Shown here piece after piece: positions 56,748 to 64,000 of a DNA stretch of 64,000 nt. Origin of the DNA: Xanthomonas sp. 3793 (lineage in GTDB: Bacteria; Pseudomonadota; Gammaproteobacteria; Xanthomonadales; Xanthomonadaceae); contig NZ_JANTYU010000001.1 of NCBI RefSeq assembly GCF_024806835.1, positions 1 to 64,000 of the forward strand. The letters run 5' to 3'. Position numbers and translations under genes: made by a program. The first letter of the stretch is position 1; the number at the start of each line of letters is the position of its first letter. The notes beneath the pieces are model-generated. The model was not told where the DNA came from. It worked only from the letters and a program-made list of their open reading frames with translations, and made no database searches.

Positions 56748-57224
56748 ATGGCACGTCTGACTGCCGCTGGTCGCCCCGATCTGCATGCAGGCAACGCCAC
56801 CAACGCACCGCATGCCCCACGCGCACGTGCCGTGGCAAGAGCGCTGCAGTACATCGATACGCATCTGTACGAGCCCATCGGCGTGACGCAACTGGCCGGC
56901 GCTGCCTGCATGAGCCGCTTCCATTTCGCGCGCGTGTTTCGCGATGCGCTGGGCGCCAGCCCGATGGAGTACTTGCGGCGTCGTCGCCTCGAACGCGCGC
57001 AGGCGATGTTGCGCGAAGGCCGCCACACCATCAGCCAGATCGCCACCGATCTGTGCTTCTTCGATCAAAGCCATTTCGTGCGCAGCTTCCGCAATGCCAC
57101 CGGCTGCACGCCGGCGCGCTTTGCCGCGCAAGTGGCCAACGCCCCCTGCGCCGCGCGCACCGCACCGCGTGCGCATCGGCACGCCGCTGGTTCTTTTTCA
57201 TCCTCCCTGGAGCATCACGCATGA
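56748..57224 (+). CDS. AraC-family regulator consisting of the DNA-binding domain only
   Basis: A 158-residue protein. The double helix-turn-helix of AraC/XylS spans about 25-125 (IGVTQLAGAACMSRFHFARV for the first helix pair; ISQIATDLCFFDQSHFVRSF for the second; YLRRRRLERAQAML between). No ligand-binding domain is present, so it may act constitutively or be controlled at expression level, as with MarA/SoxS-type proteins. The stop overlaps the next start (ATGA). Confidence 0.87.
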   Translation: MARLTAAGRPDLHAGNATNAPHAPRARAVARALQYIDTHLYEPIGVTQLAGAACMSRFHFARVFRDALGASPMEYLRRRRLERAQAMLREGRHTISQIATDLCFFDQSHFVRSFRNATGCTPARFAAQVANAPCAARTAPRAHRHAAGSFSSSLEHHA

Positions 57225-57877
57225 CCACCGCCACCGCCGTCCCCGGTCAGTCTCTGTTGTCGCCCGGCGATCACGCGTTGATCCTGATCGACCACCAATC
57301 GCAGATGGCGTTCGCCACGCATACCATCGACATCTCGGCGCTGCGCAACAACGTGTCGCTGATTGCCAAGGGCGCCAAGGGCTTCAAGGTGCCGGTGATT
57401 CTGACCACCGTCGCAGAGAAATCGTTCTCCGGCCCGTTGTTTCCCGAGCTGCCGGAGATCTTTGCCGGCGAGCCGGTGTTCGACCGCACCAGCATGAATG
57501 CCTGGGAAGACCAGGGCGTGATCGATCGCGTCAACGCCATCGGCAAGCAGCGTCTGGTGATTGCAGGGCTGTGGACCAGCGTGTGCATCGTCGGCCCGAC
57601 GCTGTCGGCGATCGAACAGGGGTTCGAGGTCTACGTCATCACCGATGCCTGCGGCGATGTCAGCGACGAAGCGCACGAGCGCGCGGTGACGCGGATGGTG
57701 CAGGCCGGCGCCGCGCCCATCACCAGTGTGCAGTACCTGCTGGAATTGCAGCGCGACTGGGCCCGCAGCGACACCTACGACCTCACCACCGGCATCGCGC
57801 GTGCGCATGCGGGCGGCTACGGCATCGGCATTCAGTACGCCAAGACGATGTTCGGCGCGCAGGAAGGCGGGCATTGA
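57221..57877 (+). CDS. Isochorismatase-like cysteine hydrolase
   Basis: A 218-residue hydrolase with the superfamily triad: Asp in ALILIDHQSQMAF, Lys in TVAEKSFSG and the nucleophilic Cys in AGLWTSVCIVGPTLSAIEQG. Relatives hydrolyse amides or imides (nicotinamidase-type, YcaC-like). The sequence around the Cys resembles YcaC-type enzymes of unknown substrate. It is coupled to the AraC gene upstream and to the DoxX gene (TTGA overlap) downstream. Confidence 0.87.
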   Translation: MTTATAVPGQSLLSPGDHALILIDHQSQMAFATHTIDISALRNNVSLIAKGAKGFKVPVILTTVAEKSFSGPLFPELPEIFAGEPVFDRTSMNAWEDQGVIDRVNAIGKQRLVIAGLWTSVCIVGPTLSAIEQGFEVYVITDACGDVSDEAHERAVTRMVQAGAAPITSVQYLLELQRDWARSDTYDLTTGIARAHAGGYGIGIQYAKTMFGAQEGGH

Positions 57878-58311
57878 ACGCATCGGTACCACGCAGCAGC
57901 GCCGGTCTTGCATCGGCATTGCTGATGCTACGCATTGCCGGCGGCGGCTTCCTGCTGCCGCATGGTCTGGGCAAGTTGCTGGGATGGTTCGGTGGACCGG
58001 GACTGGCTGGATTTGCTGCTGAATTACAGCAATTCGGGTTTCCGTCCGCACCGCCGCTGCCGTTGCTGCTGGCCTTGGTACAGACGCTCTCGGGGCTGGC
58101 GGTGCTGCTGGGTCTATGGACGCGCGTCAGTGCCGCGCTGGCGGCCGTGTTCATCGCCACCACCGTCGTGGTGGCCGTGCCCAATGGCTGGTTCTGGATG
58201 CACGGTGGCATGGAATATCCGCTGATGTGGCTGTTGCTGTTGCTGGCCCTGACCGCCGCCGGCGGTGGCGCATGGTCGCTGGATGGGCTGCGCAGGCGTG
58301 GTGCCGCATGA
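57874..58311 (+). CDS. DoxX family membrane protein
   Basis: A 145-residue inner membrane protein with four helices. The first contains MLRIAGGGFLLPHGLGKLLG, the usual DoxX/DoxD N-terminal signature; the later pattern GLAVLLGLWTRVSAALAAVF also fits. It starts at a TTG overlapping the hydrolase stop. The family is linked to redox and thiosulfate metabolism in some organisms, but the role here is unknown. Confidence 0.85.
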   Translation: MNASVPRSSAGLASALLMLRIAGGGFLLPHGLGKLLGWFGGPGLAGFAAELQQFGFPSAPPLPLLLALVQTLSGLAVLLGLWTRVSAALAAVFIATTVVVAVPNGWFWMHGGMEYPLMWLLLLLALTAAGGGAWSLDGLRRRGAA

Positions 58312-60266
58312 GCAGTGCACCGAAGGATCACGATGCCGGGCGGCGCCTGTGGATGCAGGGCGCCGCCGCCGGTCTTGCGTTGGGCGCCTTGCCCGGCGCT
58401 TCGTCTGCTTCAAGGAAGTCTGAGATGGTCGATCTTGTCGTTCGCAATGCACGCATCACCACGCTCGATCCGCGTCAGCCCAGCGCCACCGCCATAGCAG
58501 TGGCCGATGGACGCATCGTGGCGGTGGGCGACGACGCGCAGATCATGGCGCTGGCAGCTGGCGCCCGCAGCATCGATGCGCAAGGCCGGCGCCTGTTGCC
58601 TGGCCTCAACGACAGCCACACCCATCTGATTCGCGGCGGGCTCAATTACAACCTGGAGCTGCGCTGGGATGGCGTGCGCTCGCTTGCCGATGCGATGGCG
58701 ATGTTGAAGGCGCAGGTCGACCGCACGCCAGCGCCGCAATGGGTACGTGTGGTCGGTGGATTCACCGCACATCAGTTCGTCGAAAAGCGCTTGCCGACCC
58801 TGGACGAGATCAATGCACTCGCACCGGAGACACCGGTATTTTTGCTGCATCTGTACGACCGCGCCCTGCTCAACCGCGCGGCCTTGCGCGCCTGCGGCTA
58901 CGACAAGGCCACTGCCGATCCGCCCGGCGGGCGCATCGAGCGCGACAAGCTGGGCAACCCCACCGGCCTGCTGCTGGCCAAGCCCAATGCGCTGATTCTC
59001 TACGCCAGCCTGGCCAAGGGCCCGCGTCTGCCGTTGGAGTATCAGGCCAATTCCACCCGCCATTTCATGCGCGAACTCAACCGGCTGGGTATCACCTCGG
59101 TGATCGATGCCGGCGGTGGTTTCCAGAATTATCCGGAGGACTACCAGGTCATCGAGCAGTTGCACGCGGCCGACCAGTTGAGCGTGCGCATCGCCTACAA
59201 CCTGTTCACCCAGAACAAAGGCAGGGAAGTCGACGACTTCCGCGGCTGGACCGAGATGCTGCCGGTGCGCAAGGGCGACGATCTGTTGCGGCACAACGGG
59301 GCAGGCGAAATGCTGGTGTTCTCGGCAGCGGATTTCGAGCAGTTCAGCGAGCCGCGCCCGGAGCTGCCGCCGGGACTGGAGCCCGAGCTGGAGCAGGTGG
59401 TGCGGTTGCTGGTCGAGAAGCGGTGGCCATTCCGTATCCATGCCACCTACGACGAAAGCATCGCGCGCATTCTCGATGTCTACGAAAAGGTCAATGCCGA
59501 CATTCCCTTCGATGGCCTGCATTGGTTCATCGACCACGCCGAAACCATCACGCCACGCAATATCGACCGCATTCGCGCCTTGAACGGCGGCATCGCCGTG
59601 CAGCACCGCATGGCCTATCAGGGCGAAGCGTTTGTCCAGCGCTATGGCGTACAGGCTGCGCGGCACACGCCACCGGTGCGCCGCATGTTGGCGGCCGGCG
59701 TACCGGTGGGCGCCGGCACCGATGCGACGCGCGTGGCCAGTTACAACCCGTGGGTGGCGCTGTCGTGGCTGGTCACCGGACGCACCGTGGGCGGCCTGGC
59801 GTTGTACGGCGAAGAGAACCTGCTCGACCGCGAGCAGGCGTTGCGGCTGTGGACGCAGGGCAGCGCGTGGTTCTCCGGCGATGAGAGCCACAAGGGCACG
59901 CTGGCGACGGGGCAACTGGCCGATTTCATCGTGTTGTCGGACGATTACTTCCGCGTCGACGATGCCGCCATTGCCGACATCACCAGCGTGCTGACCGTGC
60001 TGGGTGGTCGCATCGTCCATGGCGATGGCGACTTCGCCGCGCTGGCGCCCACCTTGCCGCCGGCGATGCCGGACTGGTCGCCGGTCAATCGTTTCGGCGG
60101 CTATCACGTGGGTGGTGCGGTCAGCGGGCTTGCCAGCGCCACGCACGTGCATGGTCATGGCTGTCGCGCGCACGGGCCGCATGGACATGCAGCGCAGCAT
60201 GCTGCGCCCAGCGATGATTTGCGCGGCTTCTGGGGTGGGTTGGGTTGCGCGTGTTTCGCGTTCTGA
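58308..60266 (+). CDS. Tat-exported amidohydrolase (YtcJ-like) with His-rich C-terminus
   Basis: A 652-residue metal-dependent hydrolase. The N-terminus has a twin-arginine signal (GRRLWMQGAAAGLALGALPG). The amidohydrolase-3 fold follows, with metal ligands H104 and H106 (NDSHTHL), HWFIDHAETI and GAGTDATRVASYNPWVALSW. The end carries an unusual histidine/cysteine-rich stretch (HVHGHGCRAHGPHGH), possibly for metal acquisition. Its periplasmic location differs from typical cytoplasmic YtcJ proteins. It is coupled to doxX by ATGA. Confidence 0.88.
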   Translation: MSSAPKDHDAGRRLWMQGAAAGLALGALPGASSASRKSEMVDLVVRNARITTLDPRQPSATAIAVADGRIVAVGDDAQIMALAAGARSIDAQGRRLLPGLNDSHTHLIRGGLNYNLELRWDGVRSLADAMAMLKAQVDRTPAPQWVRVVGGFTAHQFVEKRLPTLDEINALAPETPVFLLHLYDRALLNRAALRACGYDKATADPPGGRIERDKLGNPTGLLLAKPNALILYASLAKGPRLPLEYQANSTRHFMRELNRLGITSVIDAGGGFQNYPEDYQVIEQLHAADQLSVRIAYNLFTQNKGREVDDFRGWTEMLPVRKGDDLLRHNGAGEMLVFSAADFEQFSEPRPELPPGLEPELEQVVRLLVEKRWPFRIHATYDESIARILDVYEKVNADIPFDGLHWFIDHAETITPRNIDRIRALNGGIAVQHRMAYQGEAFVQRYGVQAARHTPPVRRMLAAGVPVGAGTDATRVASYNPWVALSWLVTGRTVGGLALYGEENLLDREQALRLWTQGSAWFSGDESHKGTLATGQLADFIVLSDDYFRVDDAAIADITSVLTVLGGRIVHGDGDFAALAPTLPPAMPDWSPVNRFGGYHVGGAVSGLASATHVHGHGCRAHGPHGHAAQHAAPSDDLRGFWGGLGCACFAF

Positions 60267-60351
60267 GATCGACACCGTAGCGATGCGCCTGCCGGCGCAT
60301 CCTGGCCCGTCACCTTGTTTGTTTCACCCCGTTCACTGGAGCCTTGCCGCG

Positions 60352-61980
60352 ATGACTTCTTCTGCCGCACCCGCCGATAGCGGTGCCTGGGCGCCGCTGC
60401 GCGAGCCGATCTTTCGTGCGTTATGGCTGGCCATTTTAGGCAGCAACATCGGCACCTGGATCAACGATGTCGCCGCGTCCTGGGTCATGGCCGAACAGAC
60501 CGGCTCGCCGTTGATGGTGGCGGCGGTGCAGTCGGCCACCACCTTGCCGGTGGTGCTGTTCGCACTGGTGGCCGGCACGCTGGCCGACATCGTCGACCGC
60601 CGCCGCTACCTGATGCTCACCCAGGGCTGGATGTTGCTGGTGGCCGCAGCGTTGGCCTTGCTATCGCATTTGCAGTTGCTCACCCCATGGGTACTGGTGG
60701 CATTGACCTTTGCGATGGGCATGGGCGCGGCAATGGCGATGCCTGCGCAGGCGGCAATCGTGTCGGAGCTGGTGCCGCGGCCGATGCTGGCCTCGGCGGT
60801 GGCGCTCAATTCGATCGGCATGAACATCGCCCGCTCGATCGGCCCTGCGGTTGGCGGTTTGATCGTGGCGCAATTCGGGCCGCCGTGGGCATTTTTGCTC
60901 AACGGCGTGACCTTCGGCCTGATGCTGCTGGTGTTGTGGCGTTGGCGTCGCGATGCGCACGTCTCTGCCTTGCCGCCGGAGAGCTTCGGTGCGGGCCTGC
61001 GTGCCGGTCTGCGCTACGCCGCACGCGCCGGGCGCTTGCAGGCGGTGCTGATCAAGGCCGCCGGGTTTTTCCTGTTCGCCAGCGCGTTGACCGCATTGCT
61101 GCCGTTGGTGGTCCGTCGCGACATGCAGTTGGGCGCCGGTAGCTACGGCATCTTGCTCGGCTGCATCGGCATCGGTGCGATCAGTGGCGCATTGCTGTTG
61201 CCACGCCTGCGTGCGCGCTACGACCGCGACCTGCTGGTGTTTGTGGCCACCATCGTGTGCGCAGCCTCGTTGCTGGGGCTGGCATTGTCGCGTCAGATCG
61301 GAGTGCTGTGCGTGGTGATGGTGGTCAACGGCCTGGCCTGGATCAGCGTACTGTCGTCCTTGCAGATCGCCGCACAAACGGCGGTGCCTGCCTGGGTGCG
61401 CGCACGTGCATTGTCGCTGTACATCGTGGTGTTTTCCGCGGGTATGGCGGCCGGCTCGCTGGTCTGGGGCGCGTTGGCGCAGCGCACCTCGATCGCGACC
61501 GCCCTGCAGATTGCCGCCGTTGGTGCGGTGATCGCGGCGCTGCTGGTCAAGCGCGCACGCATTGCCGGCACCGAACAGCTGGACCTCGCCCCCGGCGGGC
61601 ACTGGCCTGTGCCGGCGCAATCGGATGCGGTCGAACACGACCGCGGCCCGGTGCTGGTGACGGTCGAATACCGCATCGCTGCCGACGCGCGCATGACCTT
61701 CCTGCAGCTGATGACGCAACTGGGTAACGCGCGGCGTCGTGATGGTGCGGTGGTCTGGGGTATCGCCGAAGACGCGGCAACACCCGGCGTGCAACTGGAA
61801 TATTTCATCGTCGCCTCGTGGCTGGAACATCTGCGCCAGCACGAGCGCGTCACCGGCGACGACCGCCAGTTGCAGGAGCAGATCCGCGCACTGCATCAAG
61901 GCGAGCGCGCGCCGGTGGTGCGCCACTTCGTCGGTGGCGGCGGTGTGGCGGTGCCGCCGCATGCGCATGCGGATATTTGA
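60352..61980 (+). CDS. MFS transporter of the MFS_3/EntS-like group
   Basis: A 542-residue exporter with 12 membrane helices (about 20-410) of the PF05977 type. MFS signature segments are LADIVDRRRYLMLTQGW and PRPMLASAVALNSIGMNIAR. The C-terminal cytoplasmic extension (about 440-540, VEYRIAADARMTFLQLMTQL) resembles an antibiotic-biosynthesis-monooxygenase-like domain typical of this group. The start MTSSAAPADSG lies 85 bases after the amidohydrolase stop. It may export a substrate or product of the upstream enzymes. Confidence 0.88.
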   Translation: MTSSAAPADSGAWAPLREPIFRALWLAILGSNIGTWINDVAASWVMAEQTGSPLMVAAVQSATTLPVVLFALVAGTLADIVDRRRYLMLTQGWMLLVAAALALLSHLQLLTPWVLVALTFAMGMGAAMAMPAQAAIVSELVPRPMLASAVALNSIGMNIARSIGPAVGGLIVAQFGPPWAFLLNGVTFGLMLLVLWRWRRDAHVSALPPESFGAGLRAGLRYAARAGRLQAVLIKAAGFFLFASALTALLPLVVRRDMQLGAGSYGILLGCIGIGAISGALLLPRLRARYDRDLLVFVATIVCAASLLGLALSRQIGVLCVVMVVNGLAWISVLSSLQIAAQTAVPAWVRARALSLYIVVFSAGMAAGSLVWGALAQRTSIATALQIAAVGAVIAALLVKRARIAGTEQLDLAPGGHWPVPAQSDAVEHDRGPVLVTVEYRIAADARMTFLQLMTQLGNARRRDGAVVWGIAEDAATPGVQLEYFIVASWLEHLRQHERVTGDDRQLQEQIRALHQGERAPVVRHFVGGGGVAVPPHAHADI

Positions 61981-62588
61981 GAACTTCATCAGCGCGACGC
62001 TCCCGATCGGCCCGGCGCTGAAATGGACGTCGCTTTCGGCTGCCAGATCGGCCGTGCCTGCCGCGCGTGAGGACGGTTGCCGGCGCTGGCAACGGCTTGC
62101 GCAGACGCAGTGCTGAAGCGCCTGCTGGCCAAATGGACCGGGCGCAACCTGCTTGCTGGCGGCGGCCCGATCGGCCGCACGGTCTGCCAGGGCAGGGCGC
62201 GTGTCTTTCACCGGTCGGCGTATCGCGTGCGTTGCTGATCGATATCGGCTGCCGGCTGCCTGACCTGCCATTGCTGGCATCGCCAAGGCTAGGCGTCGCG
62301 TTGCTGGTGGTCGTGCTGCGTGGCGGTTTCTTCCGGGTACTGGCTGCTGCGCTGACCGGTGGCTGGCCAGTCCATGCCTGGAGCTGGTCCGTTGCGCCTC
62401 GTTGCGACCAGGCTGCGAAGCTGCACCGTTGCCACATCGCTTGCTGGTTCGGCATCTTGCGAGCACGGCACGGACCCGCATCGCGCCTGCACGAGGCGCA
62501 TCGATGCCCGGCACGGGCGCCACTGGCAACAAGCCATCGACGCTGAGGCCGCCAGCCTGATCGCAACGCATTCCCGCGCACCAAAGCG
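61981..62588. other. Long gap without a supported gene
   Basis: About 600 bases between the convergent MFS and hydrolase genes. Several open frames exist (for example 62067-62546 plus), but they have no recognisable domain and no good ribosome site. A hydrophobic stretch in the plus frame may be a decayed membrane gene, which I cannot show. Confidence 0.4.
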
Positions 62589-62616
62589 AAAGGCCGGCTC
62601 TCACGAGCCGGCCTTT
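62589..62616. terminator. Intrinsic terminator of the chloroperoxidase-like gene
   Basis: AAAGGCCGGCT (62589-62599) pairs perfectly with AGCCGGCCTTT (62606-62616) around six bases. On the minus strand the stem ends in TTTCGCTTTGG. It lies 22 bases after the stop of the minus-strand gene ending at 62639. Confidence 0.82.
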
Positions 62617-62638
62617 GCCTGACGCAGTGAAGCAAAAA

Positions 62639-63631
62639 TCAGCTCTTGGCGAAGGCCAGCAGATCCTTGTTGAACTGATCGGCGTGGGTGACGGTCAAGC
62701 CATGCGGCGCGCCAGCGTAGATCTTCAGTTCGGCGTTGCTGATGATCTTGGCCGACAACTTGCCCGACGCATCGATCGGCACGATCTGGTCGTCGTCGCC
62801 ATGCACCACCAGCGCCGGCACATCGATCTTCTTCAGGTCGGCGGTGTAATCGACCTCGGAGAATTCCTTGATGCAGTCGTACTGACCCTTGTGGCCTCCC
62901 AGCATGCCTTGCAGCCAGAACGAATCGCGCATGCCCTGGGTGACCTTGTTGCCGTCACGGTTGGCACCGAAGAACGGCGTGGTCAGGTCCTGATAGAACT
63001 GCGAACGGTCCTTGGCCACGCCATCGCGGATGCCGTCGAACACGCTCATCGGCAGGCCGCCCGGATTGGTCGGGCTCTTGACCATCTGCGGCGGCACTGC
63101 GCCGACCAGTACCACCTTGGCCACGCGCTTGCTGCCATGGCGGCCAACGTAATGCGCCACTTCGCCACCGCCGGTGGAATGGCCGACCAGGATCGCATCC
63201 TTCAGGTCCAGCGCGTCGATCACTGCAGCCAGGTCGTCTGCATAGGTGTCCATGTCGTTACCGTCCCAGGTCTGCGAGGAGCGGCCATGGCTGCGGCGGT
63301 CGTGCGCGATCACGCGATAGCCGTGCTGACCCATGAACAGCATTTGCGGGTCCCAGGCATCGGCGCTGAGCGGCCAACCATGTGCGAAGACGACCGGTTG
63401 GCCCTTGCCCCAATCCTTGTAGAAGATGTTGGCGCCGTCGGGGCGTTTGACGAAATTGGACATCGGGTTGACTCCGTGAGTGGACGAGTGGGACGGGCTG
63501 GCAGCGGGGGCGCGTGCGGGAGCAGCGGCAGTGGCGAGCGCTGGCAATGACAACGCTGCCACGGCGACCGTGCCGGTGATGAGAAAACTGCGGCGTCCGG
63601 CGTCGGCCGGATGCGCCTCGAACGGATCCAT
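62639..63631 (-). CDS. Tat-exported alpha/beta hydrolase, non-haem chloroperoxidase type
   Basis: A 330-residue protein. An N-terminal twin-arginine signal ([20 protein letters not shown]) and an Ala/Pro/Ser linker precede a standard chloroperoxidase-like hydrolase beginning at M57 ([20 protein letters not shown]). The catalytic Ser is S152 in VGHSTGGG, Asp lies in [10 protein letters not shown] and His in [14 protein letters not shown]. The start at 63631 has AGGAG seven bases upstream. Relatives are cytoplasmic esterases/perhydrolases; export is the unusual feature here. An internal start at 63463 would give the cytoplasmic form. Confidence 0.88.
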   Translation of the reverse strand: MDPFEAHPADAGRRSFLITGTVAVAALSLPALATAAAPARAPAASPSHSSTHGVNPMSNFVKRPDGANIFYKDWGKGQPVVFAHGWPLSADAWDPQMLFMGQHGYRVIAHDRRSHGRSSQTWDGNDMDTYADDLAAVIDALDLKDAILVGHSTGGGEVAHYVGRHGSKRVAKVVLVGAVPPQMVKSPTNPGGLPMSVFDGIRDGVAKDRSQFYQDLTTPFFGANRDGNKVTQGMRDSFWLQGMLGGHKGQYDCIKEFSEVDYTADLKKIDVPALVVHGDDDQIVPIDASGKLSAKIISNAELKIYAGAPHGLTVTHADQFNKDLLAFAKS

Positions 63632-64000
63632 AAATACTCCTGGGGGCGAGGGGCATGCAGCCCGGCGATGGCACGATGCGATCGCATCGCGCTTGCATGG
63701 GCCTGCGCCACGCAGCGCGAGCAGGCCACGGGCGTGCCGGTGCATGCGAGCAGTAGACCGCCTGCGTTGCAGCGCAGATTGCATCTGCGTGCGCTCTACA
63801 GCGGTTATCCCCCGTGTTGCAGATCAGCTCGTTCGCTGCAGTCGATGCGCCGTTGTGGATCTTTCCGGACATCCACCTCGCATGAACGCAGTGCGGCGCT
63901 GATCAAAGCCTCAGCGTGCATCGCCGACTGGCTCTGCAGCGCGCGCCGATGCCGTGTTCCATCGACCATTCCGGCTGTGCCCGCCACTCAGTGCAGTGCG
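63632..64000. other. Window end, no supported gene
   Basis: Upstream region of the chloroperoxidase-like gene. It should contain that gene's promoter. Short open frames run in several directions, none with recognisable content. A gene may begin beyond the window edge. Confidence 0.35.

Noticed and set aside
54116-57046. 976-codon minus-strand frame overlapping the histidine kinase and AraC regions
   Set aside because: It is a frame-shifted shadow of the kinase gene, whose own frame contains all expected domains.
62067-62546. 159-codon plus-strand frame with a hydrophobic segment
   Set aside because: A membrane-like stretch alone is not enough. No start signal or family pattern was found, and a pseudogene cannot be shown by eye.

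Overview
The window is a stretch of a Xanthomonas-type gammaproteobacterial chromosome. The evidence is high GC with strong third-position GC, a plant-type glutaminyl cyclase like the one characterised from X. campestris, an Oar-like TonB-dependent receptor inside a carbohydrate locus, and the linkages rpsA-ihfB-lapAB-capD-galU and guaB-guaA. Species is not decided. No rRNA, tRNA, CRISPR array, prophage or intact insertion sequence was found. Most of the window is core genome, with two accessory-looking blocks.

Layout. 1-579: no convincing gene, two copies of a palindromic dispersed element. 580-7701 (minus): complete cytochrome c maturation operon ccmABCDEFGHI. 7898-9988 (plus): glutamine/methionine transaminase plus omega-amidase. 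10082-11452: glutaminyl cyclase and a small secreted protein. 11797-15524 (minus): scpA-scpB-rluB. 15880-16457 (plus): YciI-like protein and BolA. 16742-29919 (plus): a carbohydrate locus with LacI regulator, Oar-like receptor, GH144/glycoamylase-like lipoprotein, sugar-binding lipoprotein, two permeases, a 1055-residue six-hairpin glycosidase candidate and a secreted phosphohydrolase-fold protein. 30025-33813 (minus): agmatine-to-putrescine pathway (aguA, aguB) with a GNAT and a TraB-family membrane protein. 34042-34707 (minus): small exported protein and the zinc-free type of L36. 34880-43457 (plus): cmk, rpsA, ihfB, lapA, lapB, a WecA/WbpL-like transferase, capD/wbpM and galU. 43627-50184: KefC-like antiporter, DUF1244 protein (minus), folD, guaB, guaA. 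50341-56283 (minus): a Cache-HAMP sensor without output domain with a small partner, then a LuxR-type response regulator and a Reg_prop histidine kinase. 56748-61980 (plus): tightly coupled AraC, cysteine hydrolase, DoxX, Tat-exported amidohydrolase, and a nearby MFS exporter. 62639-63631 (minus): Tat-exported chloroperoxidase-like hydrolase.

The best candidate for an undescribed system is the 13-kb carbohydrate locus. A perfect LacI-type operator lies in front of the glycosidase operon, and two related copies flank the presumed promoter of the lacI gene. The import and hydrolysis genes are joined by ATGA/GTGA overlaps, and the family of the first hydrolase points to beta-1,2-glucan or a periplasmic/cyclic glucan as substrate. 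The second is the AraC-to-MFS operon at 56.7-62 kb. A third theme is regulatory: G-rich GGGATT-type repeats that form intergenic inverted repeats, supply the stop codons of two genes, and end only bases before the start codons of two others that lack a visible Shine-Dalgarno sequence.
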